This document shows, piece after piece, positions 42,604-51,541 of a DNA stretch of 64,000 bases. The notes beneath the pieces are model-generated. The model saw only the letters and a list, made by a program, of their open reading frames with translations, did not search any database and was not told the origin of the DNA. Position 1 is the stretch's first letter, and the number at the start of each line of letters is the position of its first letter. The stretch is from the NCBI RefSeq assembly GCF_039537875.1, contig NZ_BAABBI010000001.1, positions 868,001 through 932,000 on the forward strand, in the 5' to 3' direction. The position numbers were made by a program, and so were the translations under genes. Source of the DNA: Corallibacter vietnamensis (GTDB lineage Bacteria; Bacteroidota; Bacteroidia; Flavobacteriales; Flavobacteriaceae).

Positions 42604-44724
42604 ATGATTCCCTATATAGTCTCTAAAACTCAATTATCAGAAAACTCTGTAAAAAACACCATACAACTACTTAACGATGCGTGTACTGTTCCATTTATTT
42701 CGCGTTACAGAAAAGAAGCTACAGGAAATCTGGACGAGGTTCAAATAGGTGATATTGTAAAATACAAAGAACTCTTTGAGGCGCTTGAAAAACGCAAAGC
42801 AGCCATTTTAAAAGCACTTGAAGAACAAGATGTTTTAACATCAGAATTAGAGCAAAAAGTAAACAACGCTCAAGATATTACAACGCTTGAAGACATTTAC
42901 TTGCCATACAAAAAAAGCCGAAAAACAAAAGCTGATACTGCTAAAGCTAACGGATTAGAACCTTTAGCTAAAATCATAATGAGTCAAAACGCTCACGATA
43001 TTGAAAGCATAGCATATAACTATGTAAAAGATGCTGTTGGTTCGGTTGATGAAGCTCTAGAAGGTGCGCGACATATTATTGCCGAATGGATTAATGAACG
43101 TACTGACGTAAGAAACAATATGCGTTATCAATTAGAACGTTTTGCAACCATTGCAACTAAAGTTGTAAAAAAGAAAGCCACTGAAGAAGATGCTCAAAAA
43201 TTCCGTGATTATTTTGATTGGAGTGAGTCGTTGAGTCGTATTCCTTCGCATCGTTTGTTAGCCATTTTACGTGCCGAAAACGAAGGCTTTATTCGTGTGA
43301 AAATTGAAATTGATGATGATCGTGCTTTAGATAAAATGGCGCAGCGTATTATAAAATCTGATAATGCGTGTTCTGACCAAATCGAGATTGCTATAAAAGA
43401 TGCATACAAGCGCTTATTGTTACCATCATTGAGTAATGAAGCGTTACAAAATGCCAAAGAAAAAGCCGATGAAGCAGCGATAACTGTTTTTGCCAAAAAC
43501 CTAAAACAATTGTTGTTGGGTTCACCATTAGGAGAAAAGCGTGTTTTAGCTATCGATCCTGGTTTTAGAACCGGTTGTAAAGTAGTGTGTTTAGATGCGC
43601 AAGGGCAACTTAAACACAATGAAACCATTTATCCGCATGCACCTAAAAATGATAGTACAGGTGCCATAAAAAAAATAAGCACACTTGCTGAAGCTTATAA
43701 AATTGAAGCTATTGCTATTGGAAACGGAACCGCTTCACGCGAAACAGAATCACTGATTAGGCGTATTCGTTTTAAAAATGATATTCAGGTATTTGTGGTA
43801 AGTGAAGCAGGAGCTAGTATTTATTCGGCGTCAAAAATTGCTAGAGACGAGTTTCCTAATTATGATGTTACGGTAAGAGGTGCTGTGTCTATTGGTCGTC
43901 GTTTGCAAGATCCATTAGCCGAGTTGGTTAAGATTGATGCAAAATCTATTGGTGTTGGTCAATATCAGCATGATGTTGATCAAACCAAGCTAAAAACCGA
44001 ACTAGATACTGTTGTAGAAAGTTGCGTGAATGCTGTTGGTGTTAATCTAAATACAGCAAGTAAAAGTTTATTGAGTTATGTATCTGGAATTGGTCCTAAA
44101 TTAGCTGAAAATATTGTGAGTTATCGCGATGAACATGGTGCATTTTCATCAAGAACCGATTTAAAAAAAGTACCACGTTTAGGAGATAAAGCTTTTGAGC
44201 AAGGATCGGCATTCTTAAGAATTAAAGATGCAAAAAATCCATTAGATGATTCTGCTGTGCATCCTGAAAGCTATAGTATTGTAAAAGCTATTGCAAAAAA
44301 TGAAGGAAAACGTGTTTCAGAGCTTATAGGAAATTCTACCGTTTTAAATGGTATTGATTTAAAACCCTATTGTACAGATACCGTTGGTTTGCCAACACTT
44401 AAAGACATCGTAAAAGAACTAGAAAAACCAGGCTTGGATATTAGAGAACAAGCCAAAGTGTTTACCTTTAATCAAAACATAAAAACCATCAATGATGTGC
44501 AAGAAGGTCAATTGCTACCCGGAATTGTTAATAATGTAACCAATTTTGGAGCTTTTGTTGATATTGGAATTAAAGAAAGCGGCTTAATTCATATTTCAAA
44601 CTTGTCAGATGGTTTTGTAAGTGATGTTAGTGCGCATATTAGTTTACACGAACATGTCATTGTAAAAGTTTTAGAGGTTGACATTCCGCGTAAGCGCATT
44701 CAATTAAAACTACATAAATCATGA
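42604..44724 (+). CDS. tex: Tex-family RNA-binding transcription accessory protein
   Basis: 706 residues with the complete Tex layout: N-terminal helical region (VPFISRYRKEATGNLDEV), a YqgF RNase-H-like domain (VLAIDPGFRTGCKVVCLD), helix-hairpin-helix domains (SYVSGIGPKLAENIVSYRD) and a C-terminal S1 RNA-binding domain (PGIVNNVTNFGAFVDIGI). Tex relates to eukaryotic Spt6 and binds RNA polymerase and RNA. It overlaps the SMR transporter gene by 4 bp. Confidence 0.95.
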   Translation: MIPYIVSKTQLSENSVKNTIQLLNDACTVPFISRYRKEATGNLDEVQIGDIVKYKELFEALEKRKAAILKALEEQDVLTSELEQKVNNAQDITTLEDIYLPYKKSRKTKADTAKANGLEPLAKIIMSQNAHDIESIAYNYVKDAVGSVDEALEGARHIIAEWINERTDVRNNMRYQLERFATIATKVVKKKATEEDAQKFRDYFDWSESLSRIPSHRLLAILRAENEGFIRVKIEIDDDRALDKMAQRIIKSDNACSDQIEIAIKDAYKRLLLPSLSNEALQNAKEKADEAAITVFAKNLKQLLLGSPLGEKRVLAIDPGFRTGCKVVCLDAQGQLKHNETIYPHAPKNDSTGAIKKISTLAEAYKIEAIAIGNGTASRETESLIRRIRFKNDIQVFVVSEAGASIYSASKIARDEFPNYDVTVRGAVSIGRRLQDPLAELVKIDAKSIGVGQYQHDVDQTKLKTELDTVVESCVNAVGVNLNTASKSLLSYVSGIGPKLAENIVSYRDEHGAFSSRTDLKKVPRLGDKAFEQGSAFLRIKDAKNPLDDSAVHPESYSIVKAIAKNEGKRVSELIGNSTVLNGIDLKPYCTDTVGLPTLKDIVKELEKPGLDIREQAKVFTFNQNIKTINDVQEGQLLPGIVNNVTNFGAFVDIGIKESGLIHISNLSDGFVSDVSAHISLHEHVIVKVLEVDIPRKRIQLKLHKS

Positions 44725-45050
44725 ATTGGATTATCTTAATTATCGCAGGATTATTTGAAGTTGCCTTTGCTTTTTGTTTAGGAAAGGTAAAAGAAACCTC
44801 TGGAAACACGTCTACCTATTGGTTTTTAGGGTTTTTATTATGTTTAGCTATTAGTATGTGGCTTTTGGTAAAAGCCACTCAAACCTTACCCATAGGAACT
44901 GCCTATGCTGTTTGGACAGGTATTGGTGCTGTAGGCACTGTTTTGGTTGGCATTTTTGTGTTTAACGAACCTGCAAATTTTTGGCGTGTCTTTTTTATTT
45001 CAACCTTAATTATCTCTATTGTAGGACTAAAATTTGTGTCTCAACATTAG
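44721..45050 (+). CDS. Small multidrug resistance (SMR) transporter, SugE/Gdx-like
   Basis: 109 residues, four membrane helices, with the conserved membrane-embedded Glu (IIAGLFEVAFAFCLG). The motif WTGIGAVGT is typical of SugE/Gdx members, which export guanidinium rather than broad drugs. Start overlaps the tex stop by 4 bp. No guanidine riboswitch is possible directly upstream because the gene is embedded behind tex. Confidence 0.88.
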   Translation: MNWIILIIAGLFEVAFAFCLGKVKETSGNTSTYWFLGFLLCLAISMWLLVKATQTLPIGTAYAVWTGIGAVGTVLVGIFVFNEPANFWRVFFISTLIISIVGLKFVSQH

Positions 45051-45108
45051 CTGATAATATTTAACATTTTTTGTGTGAAAATAAAGCCTTAAAAGTCAAT
45101 ATAAGATT

Positions 45109-45116
45109 TAGCTTTG
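45109..45116 (+). promoter_or_regulatory. Putative promoter -7 element of the EamA transporter gene
   Basis: TAGCTTTG matches TAnnTTTG exactly, 15 bases before the ATG at 45131. Confidence 0.5.
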
Positions 45117-45130
45117 CATTTTTTTAGTTT

Positions 45131-46030
45131 ATGAAAAAAGCGAGAATGGCTTTGGCTATTGGGATTATATGTATTTCTGTATTCCCTGTTTTGGTTAAGT
45201 TAAGTTTAACCTCTGGTGTAATTTCTGCATTTTACAGAATGTTTTTTTCAATACTTGTATTGCTGCCTTATATGCTGTACAAGCGAGCATTAAAAATTCC
45301 TAGTTTTAAAGCGGGTTTGCTAGCTGTTGTTTGCGGTATTATTTTTGGCACTGATGTCACAGTTTGGAATATTGCTATTCAAGAATCAACTGCTACGCAA
45401 GCATCATTATTGACAAATTTGTCTCCTGTGTGGGTTGGTATTTTAGCATTTCTATTTTTAAAGAATAAACCAAAACCTAATTTTTGGATAGGAACCCTTG
45501 TTGCTATTTTTGGTATGGTATTACTAGTAGGATTTCAGGTATTTAAAACATTAGATTTTGATTTGGCATTTGTTTTTGGTGTGCTGTCTGGAGTGCTTTA
45601 TGCTTTCTATATGCTGATAAGTAAGTATGTTTTAAGAACGATGGATATTTTAAGTTTTATGACACTTAACTTAATAGCTTCAAGTATTCATTTAGGTGTA
45701 TTAAGTTATTTTCTTAATGAACCTTTTTATGGGTTTAGTAACATGGGGTGGATTGTTTTGATTATTCAAGCGTTAGTTTGTCAGTTGTTAGCTTGGCTTC
45801 TTATTAGTTACGCAACTCAACATATGCGCGCTACAAGAGTTTCTGTGAGTTTGCTCGGACAAGGCATTTTAGCAACTGTTCTTGCATGGATGTTTATAGG
45901 AGAGCAAGTAACTATTCAAATGATAATGGGAGGAATCATTTTGCTTTTAGGTATTGGGATTACTTTTAAAGAAACACCACTAACATCATATTCATTTAGA
46001 AAAATTAAGTCAAAAGTAAAGCCTTTATAA
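45131..46030 (+). CDS. EamA/DMT-family transporter
   Basis: 299 residues with ten predicted membrane segments in two repeats of five, as in drug/metabolite transporters (first EamA repeat about 5-135, second about 145-285). The conserved segments SAFYRMFFSILVLLPY and ATQASLLTNLSPVWVG are visible. Substrate unknown. It stands alone with its own promoter. Confidence 0.88.
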   Translation: MKKARMALAIGIICISVFPVLVKLSLTSGVISAFYRMFFSILVLLPYMLYKRALKIPSFKAGLLAVVCGIIFGTDVTVWNIAIQESTATQASLLTNLSPVWVGILAFLFLKNKPKPNFWIGTLVAIFGMVLLVGFQVFKTLDFDLAFVFGVLSGVLYAFYMLISKYVLRTMDILSFMTLNLIASSIHLGVLSYFLNEPFYGFSNMGWIVLIIQALVCQLLAWLLISYATQHMRATRVSVSLLGQGILATVLAWMFIGEQVTIQMIMGGIILLLGIGITFKETPLTSYSFRKIKSKVKPL

Positions 46031-46115
46031 TATTACTGCAACGAAGGTAATTTAAAACTATTCTAACATCTTTAACGTTTAAAAATGCTTAACTTTACGT
46101 AAAAAGAAAGATATT

Positions 46116-46634
46116 ATGTTATCAGAAAAAATAGAAAAAGCATTAAATGACCAAATACGAATAGAAGCAGAATCATCTCAAATATATTTAGCAATGGCTT
46201 GTTGGGCTGAAGTAAAAGGCCTTGAAGGTGTTGCTGGTTTTATGTACTCACAATCAGATGAAGAACGTGCGCATATGCTTAAGCTAGTTAGATATATAAA
46301 CGAACGTGGTGGACACGCTCATGTATCAGCCTTAAATGCACCAAATGTAACCTTTAAATCATTTAAGGAAATGTTTGAAAAATTGTTTGACCACGAAGTG
46401 TTTGTGTCAGAAAGTATTAATGAGTTAGTACATATTGCGTTACAAGAAAAAGACTACTCAACACATAACTTCTTACAATGGTATGTAAGTGAGCAAATAG
46501 AAGAAGAAGCTATGGCTCGTACCATTCTAGATAAAATAAATATGATAGGAAATGATAAAGGTGGATTGTATTTGTTTGATAGAGATATTCAACAAATAAC
46601 AATAAGTACAGCAGCTTCAGAAAGTCCTGAATAA
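46116..46634 (+). CDS. Ferritin
   Basis: 172 residues, a four-helix ferritin of the FtnA type. Ferroxidase ligands are in place: Glu in QIRIEAESSQIYLAM, Glu and His in SDEERAHMLKL, and Glu in VSEQIEEEAMA. It stores iron by oxidising Fe(II). It stands alone with a 5' gap of about 85 bp; no clear promoter match was found. Confidence 0.95.
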   Translation: MLSEKIEKALNDQIRIEAESSQIYLAMACWAEVKGLEGVAGFMYSQSDEERAHMLKLVRYINERGGHAHVSALNAPNVTFKSFKEMFEKLFDHEVFVSESINELVHIALQEKDYSTHNFLQWYVSEQIEEEAMARTILDKINMIGNDKGGLYLFDRDIQQITISTAASESPE

Positions 46635-46674
46635 TTTTAACAGTTAATTTTATTTAGAATTAATTAAAATAATT

Positions 46675-46682
46675 TATTTTTG
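46675..46682 (+). promoter_or_regulatory. Putative promoter -7 element of the small Cys-rich gene
   Basis: TATTTTTG matches TAnnTTTG exactly and lies 27 bases before the TTG start at 46709. Confidence 0.5.
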
Positions 46683-46708
46683 CCTCATATTCTACAAGTT
46701 AGTATACA

Positions 46709-46885
46709 TTGGGTAAAAAGAAGAAAGAAAAGAAACAACAAAAAAAAGCATTAAAAACCTTACATGAAGCAGGGATTATCAATGCCGATAAGGTAAAAAG
46801 CAAATGTTGTAAAAAGTATAAAAAAGGTGAAAATAAGCGCTGTGGTAAATGCCCTTGCTTTGATTTATTAAAAAAAGTAGCATAA
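46709..46885 (+). CDS. Small Lys/Cys-rich protein, TTG start
   Basis: A 58-residue gene of unknown function. It begins with TTG (GKKKKEKKQQKKALKTL), and the C-terminal half carries Cys residues in the pattern CCKKYKKGENKRCGKCPCF, which could bind zinc or another metal. It has a promoter match upstream and a terminator just downstream, so it is a complete single-gene unit. From memory similar small proteins exist in Flavobacteriia, but the function is unknown. Confidence 0.72.
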   Translation: MGKKKKEKKQQKKALKTLHEAGIINADKVKSKCCKKYKKGENKRCGKCPCFDLLKKVA

Positions 46886-46888
46886 AAA

Positions 46889-46916
46889 ACTCTCGATTTT
46901 CGAGGGTTTTTTTTTA
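46889..46916 (+). terminator. Rho-independent terminator of the small Cys-rich gene
   Basis: Stem CTCGA / TCGAG (46892-46904) extended by the flanking AA/TT pairs, followed by a run of T residues, immediately after the stop codon at 46885. Confidence 0.8.
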
Positions 46917-46923
46917 TTTAAAA

Positions 46924-47491
46924 TTAAGTAGAGTTTCTGCTCGCATTAATATTTCCAAACAAAGATCGGGTTACTAATTTTTCAAAAACTTCTATTTGAT
47001 CTTTATCATCAGGGTTTGTTTTTGTAGCTCTTGAATTTTCTTTAGTGCAAATTGCTGAATGGTTAAAAGTGGTATAACACTATAGATTCCCGAACATCAA
47101 TTGAAGCTTTGCCTGCTCGTTCTTATTCCATAAGAACCTTATATTCAGTCAGTTTAGTATAAGGCGTTTAGAAGTTTCAAATTCAGCGTATATAGTTTTC
47201 TAAAATTCCTCCAAATTCTGGATCATCAAGCATATACTTTGTTGAATTAAAGAATGATTTTGATAATGTCATCATATAGTTTCTAATTGTTGTTTTAGAG
47301 AATGTCTCAACAGCAGTTGTTGGGTTATCTCCATTCGCAAAACCTTTTTTATAAGTTTCACGAAAAAGCGGAAGTAACGCATCTGTTTTTGACATGGTAT
47401 TAAAAGAAAGTGTCATGAATATACTATTGTATATTTGATGTTTTTATAAAACGTTTTGCTTAAATCTTGTTAATTTAGGTTGTGTAGGTAT
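46924..47491 (-). pseudogene. ppc: Decayed remnant of phosphoenolpyruvate carboxylase (ppc)
   Basis: Minus-strand fragments follow the order of a PEP carboxylase but are broken. Near 47490-47370: PTQPKLTRFKQNVL, a TAA stop, then HQIYNSIFMTLSF and ALLPLFRETYKKGF. The start codon position reads ATA. The middle of the gene is missing. Towards 47200 come SKSFFNSTKYMLDDPEFGG, then in shifted frames YAEFETSKRLIL, GKASIDVRESIVL, PLLTIQQFALKKIQEL, and the end VFEKLVTRSLFGNINASRN. About 570 bp remain of a normal gene of about 2.6 kb, with several frameshifts and stops. Confidence 0.85.
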
Positions 47492-47884
47492 AAAGCTTTT
47501 TTATGAAAATAATAAAGCTTCATGAAACGACTGTTATGTTTATTAAGGTTTGATCTTTTTGTCAAGATAATTGTATTTAAATCAAAAAAAGAGCTTTTAA
47601 TTACCTTCTTTTTGCTTTTTTGTCAAAGCATTTTCTATAGTCTTTTTTTATCAATAAAAACCTATTTTTTATTTTAAAATTATTTCAAAACCATTTATAA
47701 AGTCTAGTGTTTGTGGACTTTTGTGCGGTATTTAATAGGGGTTTTTAAGTTTCTGTAAATTAGATCATTAAAAGGAATGTTGATAAAATGTTAAGAACAA
47801 TATTTGAGGTATTTCATTTCGTTTGGAATAATTTATGACTTTTACATTATCTTATTTTAGATATATTCTAATTCGTTATTACTT
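47492..47884. other. AT-rich non-coding region upstream of nrdB
   Basis: 393 bp without a gene. It holds the former 5' region of the decayed ppc and, on the plus strand, the leader of nrdB. There are AAGCTT palindromes around 47493-47520 and several T-runs. No exact TAnnTTTG element and no convincing NrdR box were found by eye. Confidence 0.5.
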
Positions 47885-49159
47885 ATGGAAATTTTACACA
47901 TTACTAAAAGAAATTTTAGCCAGAAACCTTTTGAATTAAGCAAAATCACAAACGCTATTTTAAAGGCAATGAAAGCGGTTGAAAATGGAGAATTTGGAGA
48001 CGCTCAACTTATAGCAAATAACGTTTATGACGTATTGTTACAAAGGAAAAATCAGGATAAAGATTATTTACCTACGGTTGAGGAAGTACAAGATGTTGTA
48101 GAAGATAAATTAATGGAAAGTTCTTTTCATGATGTTGCAAAAGCTTACATTTTATACAGAAACAAACAAGCTTTAAATCGTAAGAGTAACATTTTTGAAA
48201 AACGTGTAAACTTAAAACCTTACGAGTATCCTCAATTATACGAATATGTTCCAGCAATTCGTCATTCATACTGGATACATACCGAGTTTAATTTCACAAG
48301 TGATATACAAGATTTCAAATCAAATCTTTCTGAAGTAGAAAAATCTGCTATAAAAAATACGATGCTAGCAATTTCTCAAATTGAGATTGCAGTAAAAACG
48401 TTTTGGGGAGATATTTACCACAGAATGCCAAAGCCTGAAATAGGATCTGTAGGTTCAACATTTGCAGAAAGTGAAGTAAGACATGCTGATGCATACTCGC
48501 ACCTTCTTGAAATTTTAGGACTAAACAAAGAATTTGAAGAGCTAAAGAAAAAACCAGTAATTATGAAGCGTGTGCAGTATTTAGAAACTGCATTAAAAAA
48601 CGCTAAAAGTGAAAACAATCAAGAATATGCAGAGTCTGTATTATTGTTCTCATTATTTATTGAGCACGTGTCTTTATTCTCTCAATTCTTAATTATTATG
48701 GCATTCAACAAGCATAAAAATATGCTTAAAGGTATCTCTAATGTGGTTGAAGCAACATCAAAAGAAGAGCAAATTCATGGAGATTTTGGTATAGATATCA
48801 TCAATATTATCAAAGATGAACACCCAGAATGGTTTGATGCAAGCTACAATACCATGATTCAAGATATGTGTAAAGAAGCCTATGTTGCTGAAAGCAAGAT
48901 TGTAGATTGGATTTTTGAAGAAGGCGAATTAGATTTCTTACCAAAAGCAGTTGTAAACGAGTTTATTAAAAACCGTTTCAATAAATCTTTAGAAAGCATT
49001 GGTATTGAAAAAGTATTTGATATAGACGAAACACTACTTACACAAACCGAATGGTTTGATGACGAGATTATTGGTACAAAACATGGCGATTTCTTTGTAA
49101 AACGCTCTATCAATTACAGTAAAAGAACACAAAGTATAACAAGCGACGACTTATTTTAA
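47885..49159 (+). CDS. nrdB: Ribonucleotide reductase radical subunit with N-terminal ATP-cone (class Id-like)
   Basis: 424 residues, about 100 longer than ordinary NrdB. Residues 1-95 form an ATP-cone (ITKRNFSQKPFELSKITNAI, then VEEVQDVVEDKLM), the domain that senses ATP/dATP. The ferritin-like part carries six ligand-like residues: Glu167, Glu197, His200, Glu260, Glu295 and His298; Tyr204 sits at the radical-Tyr position. Class Id enzymes of F. johnsoniae and Leeuwenhoekiella use a dimanganese centre. nrdA follows after 21 bp. Metal type cannot be told from sequence. Confidence 0.92.
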   Translation: MEILHITKRNFSQKPFELSKITNAILKAMKAVENGEFGDAQLIANNVYDVLLQRKNQDKDYLPTVEEVQDVVEDKLMESSFHDVAKAYILYRNKQALNRKSNIFEKRVNLKPYEYPQLYEYVPAIRHSYWIHTEFNFTSDIQDFKSNLSEVEKSAIKNTMLAISQIEIAVKTFWGDIYHRMPKPEIGSVGSTFAESEVRHADAYSHLLEILGLNKEFEELKKKPVIMKRVQYLETALKNAKSENNQEYAESVLLFSLFIEHVSLFSQFLIIMAFNKHKNMLKGISNVVEATSKEEQIHGDFGIDIINIIKDEHPEWFDASYNTMIQDMCKEAYVAESKIVDWIFEEGELDFLPKAVVNEFIKNRFNKSLESIGIEKVFDIDETLLTQTEWFDDEIIGTKHGDFFVKRSINYSKRTQSITSDDLF

Positions 49160-49180
49160 CCAGACTATTTTTTATAACCT

Positions 49181-50962
49181 ATGGAGAACAAAACAATACA
49201 CCAGCCACAACTACAAGATCAAAAAAACACAACTGATGAACTAGTAAATGCCCGAAAAGAATTTTTAACCAACACGAAAAAGGAAGAAGGATTTGAGTGG
49301 TTAAACGAATACAGTCAACAGTTTTTAGAAGCAGGATACTTAACCGAAGGTGTAACGCCCAAGCAACGTATTAGAGAAATTGCTGAACGCGCAGAACATA
49401 TTCTTCAAATTCCTGGATATGCAGATAAGTTTTATCACTATATGTCTGAAGGGTTTTTCTCTTTAGCATCTCCAGTTTGGTCTAACTTTGGTAAAGAACG
49501 TGGTTTACCAATAAGCTGTTTTGGTTCTCATATTGATGATGACATGGGTAATATTCTTTACACACAGTCAGAAGTAGGTATGATGTCAAAATTAGGTGGT
49601 GGTACTTCTGGGTTTTTTGGTAAAATTCGTCATAGAGGAGCTCCAGTAAAAAACAATGGGCAAGCATCTGGTGCAGTTCATATTATGCAGTTGTTTGAAT
49701 CTATGGTTGATGTGGTTAGTCAAGGTTCTGTACGTCGTGGTCGTTTTTCTCCATATTTACCAATTGAGCATCCAGATATTAAAGAGTTTTTAGAAATAGG
49801 AACTGAAGGTAACCCAATACAGCAATTGACACATGGTGTAACAGTTACCAACAAATGGATGGAAGAAATGATTGCTGGTGATGTTGAAAAACGTACTATT
49901 TGGGCAAAAGTATTACAAAGTCGTGGCGAAATGGGTTACCCTTATGTATTCTTTACAGACAATGCTAACAATGGTAAACCAGAAGTTTATAAAGATAAAA
50001 ACCATAGCATACACGCAAGTAACTTATGTACTGAAATTATGTTACCATCAAACGATGATTGGTCGTTTGTATGTGTACTTTCTAGTATAAACGTATTACA
50101 CTACGATAAGTGGAAAAGCACAGACGCAGTAGAAACTATGATTTACTTCTTGGATGCTGTAATAACAGAATTCGTTGAAAAACTAGAAGTATATCGTGAT
50201 TCTGATAACAGAGACGACCGTCAAACATTCTTGTTTATGGAGCGCGCTTATAATTTTGCAAAAGAAAACCGTGCATTAGGATTAGGTGTTTTAGGATGGC
50301 ACTCATTATTACAATCTAGAATGCATGCCTTTGATAGTCAAGAAGCATTTAACTTAAACCGTGAAATCTTTAAAACTATAAAAGAGCGTTCATACAAAGC
50401 TTCAGAAGAGTTAGCTGTGAAATTTGGAGAGCCTAAAGTGTTAAAAGGTTACGGTCGTAGAAACACAACATTAAACGCTGTAGCGCCTACAACATCTTCG
50501 GCGTTTATTTTAGGACAAGTATCTCAAGGTATTGAGCCAATATGGTCAAATATTTATGTAAAAGATATTGCTAAAATAAAAACAACGATAAAGAATCCTT
50601 TCTTGGAAAATTTATTAGAAGAAAAAGGACAAAACACTACCGAAGTTTGGAGAAGCATTAGAGATATGGATGGTTCTGTACAACATTTAGAGTTTTTAAC
50701 AGAGCAAGAAAAAAACGTGTTTAAAACGTACTCTGAAATTGACCAACTAGATGTAGTTTATCAAGCATCAGCAAGACAAGAATTTATAGATCAAGGACAA
50801 TCTGTAAACATTATTGTGCATCCTGAAATGCCAGTAAAAGAAATAAACAACATTCATGTTACAGCTTGGAAACTTGGTTTAAAATCATTGTACTACCAAC
50901 ACAGTATGAATGCTGCACAAAAATTCAAACAGAAAAAAGAGTGTACAAGCTGTGAGGCTTAA
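49181..50962 (+). CDS. nrdA: Ribonucleotide reductase catalytic subunit without ATP-cone
   Basis: 593 residues, shorter than E. coli NrdA because the N-terminal ATP-cone is missing. The active-site elements are present: Cys in LPISCFGSHID, the glycyl-loop region LGGGTSGFFGKIR, NLCTEIMLPS and the second redox Cys in FVCVLSSINV. The C-terminal CTSCEA tail is the redox-exchange Cys pair. It reduces nucleoside diphosphates with the radical from NrdB, whose ATP-cone presumably controls overall activity. Confidence 0.95.
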   Translation: MENKTIHQPQLQDQKNTTDELVNARKEFLTNTKKEEGFEWLNEYSQQFLEAGYLTEGVTPKQRIREIAERAEHILQIPGYADKFYHYMSEGFFSLASPVWSNFGKERGLPISCFGSHIDDDMGNILYTQSEVGMMSKLGGGTSGFFGKIRHRGAPVKNNGQASGAVHIMQLFESMVDVVSQGSVRRGRFSPYLPIEHPDIKEFLEIGTEGNPIQQLTHGVTVTNKWMEEMIAGDVEKRTIWAKVLQSRGEMGYPYVFFTDNANNGKPEVYKDKNHSIHASNLCTEIMLPSNDDWSFVCVLSSINVLHYDKWKSTDAVETMIYFLDAVITEFVEKLEVYRDSDNRDDRQTFLFMERAYNFAKENRALGLGVLGWHSLLQSRMHAFDSQEAFNLNREIFKTIKERSYKASEELAVKFGEPKVLKGYGRRNTTLNAVAPTTSSAFILGQVSQGIEPIWSNIYVKDIAKIKTTIKNPFLENLLEEKGQNTTEVWRSIRDMDGSVQHLEFLTEQEKNVFKTYSEIDQLDVVYQASARQEFIDQGQSVNIIVHPEMPVKEINNIHVTAWKLGLKSLYYQHSMNAAQKFKQKKECTSCEA

Positions 50963-50980
50963 TCACAATATTGAATAATA

Positions 50981-51010
50981 AAAAAAACCGCTCGAATGAG
51001 CGGTTTTTTT
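50981..51010. terminator. Bidirectional terminator between nrdA and ssb
   Basis: A perfect 13-base stem (A-run plus ACCGCTC, GAAT loop, GAGCGGT plus T-run). It sits between the converging nrdA and ssb genes and can serve both. Confidence 0.88.
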
Positions 51011-51018
51011 ATTGCAGT

Positions 51019-51351
51019 TTATTTACTTAACATCAAAAGTTCATTACAAACTATTTCAGTAGTATAGTGTTTTTTGCCTTCTTTGTCTTCCCAAGAACGA
51101 TTGGTAAGTTTCCCTTCAACCGCAATTTCTTGTCCTTTAGAAATATAATTCTCTACTACTTTTACAAGACCACCACGAACAATAATATTGTGCCAGTAAG
51201 CGCGTTCTACTTTGTTTCCGTTTTTGTCTTTGTAGCTATCATCTGTAGCAAGAGAGAATTTGGCAATTTTATTGCCATTATCAAAATTTACAATTTCAGG
51301 ATCTTGTCCTAATCTACCAATCAACTGTACTTTGTTTCTAAGCGTGTTCAT
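51019..51351 (-). CDS. ssb: Single-stranded DNA-binding protein
   Basis: 110 residues, one OB fold: NKVQLIGRLGQDPEI, KIAKFSLATDDSYKD, AYWHNIIVRGG and the closing YTTEIVCNELLML. It is shorter than typical SSB and lacks the acidic C-terminal DDDIPF-like tail that recruits partners, so it may be an accessory SSB. It has about 100 bp upstream without an exact promoter match. Confidence 0.92.
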   Translation of the reverse strand: MNTLRNKVQLIGRLGQDPEIVNFDNGNKIAKFSLATDDSYKDKNGNKVERAYWHNIIVRGGLVKVVENYISKGQEIAVEGKLTNRSWEDKEGKKHYTTEIVCNELLMLSK

Positions 51352-51460
51352 AATTTTAATTTTTTAAATGTTAAACAGTTAATACTATCGAGTTCTTACG
51401 TTTCGACAAGGCAAAGATGCTATGACTACTAATAGAAAGTCGGTAGTTACCTAATTAAAT

Positions 51461-51498
51461 TCGTTTGTAAATGTTTGTAGTCGTTTGTAAATGAATAA
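51461..51498. repeat. Tandem 20-bp direct repeat, with a related copy at 52189-52204
   Basis: TCGTTTGTAAATG occurs at 51461-51473 and again at 51481-51493, a 20-bp period. A close copy of the longer GTTTGTAAATGAATAA (51483-51498) occurs at 52189-52204 as GTTTGTAAGTGAATAA, on the other side of the spermidine-synthase-like gene. Confidence 0.6.
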
Positions 51499-51528
51499 GC
51501 ACTGTCCTAATAAAGCATCATTATTCAT

Positions 51529-51536
51529 TATATTTG
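51529..51536 (+). promoter_or_regulatory. Promoter -7 element giving a leaderless or nearly leaderless start
   Basis: TATATTTG matches TAnnTTTG exactly. The ATG at 51542 lies only 5 bases after it, where transcription would begin, so the mRNA would have almost no leader. It also argues against the longer in-frame start at 51491. Confidence 0.5.
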
Positions 51537-51541
51537 TATGT

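Noticed and set aside
43209..43628. 139-codon minus-strand frame opposite tex
   Set aside because: It is a shadow of the intact Tex YqgF-domain coding sequence and lacks any recognisable feature.
44721..45050. Drug-resistance gene (SMR transporter)
   Set aside because: The sequence looks like the SugE/Gdx guanidinium subgroup and lies coupled behind tex, not in a resistance island.
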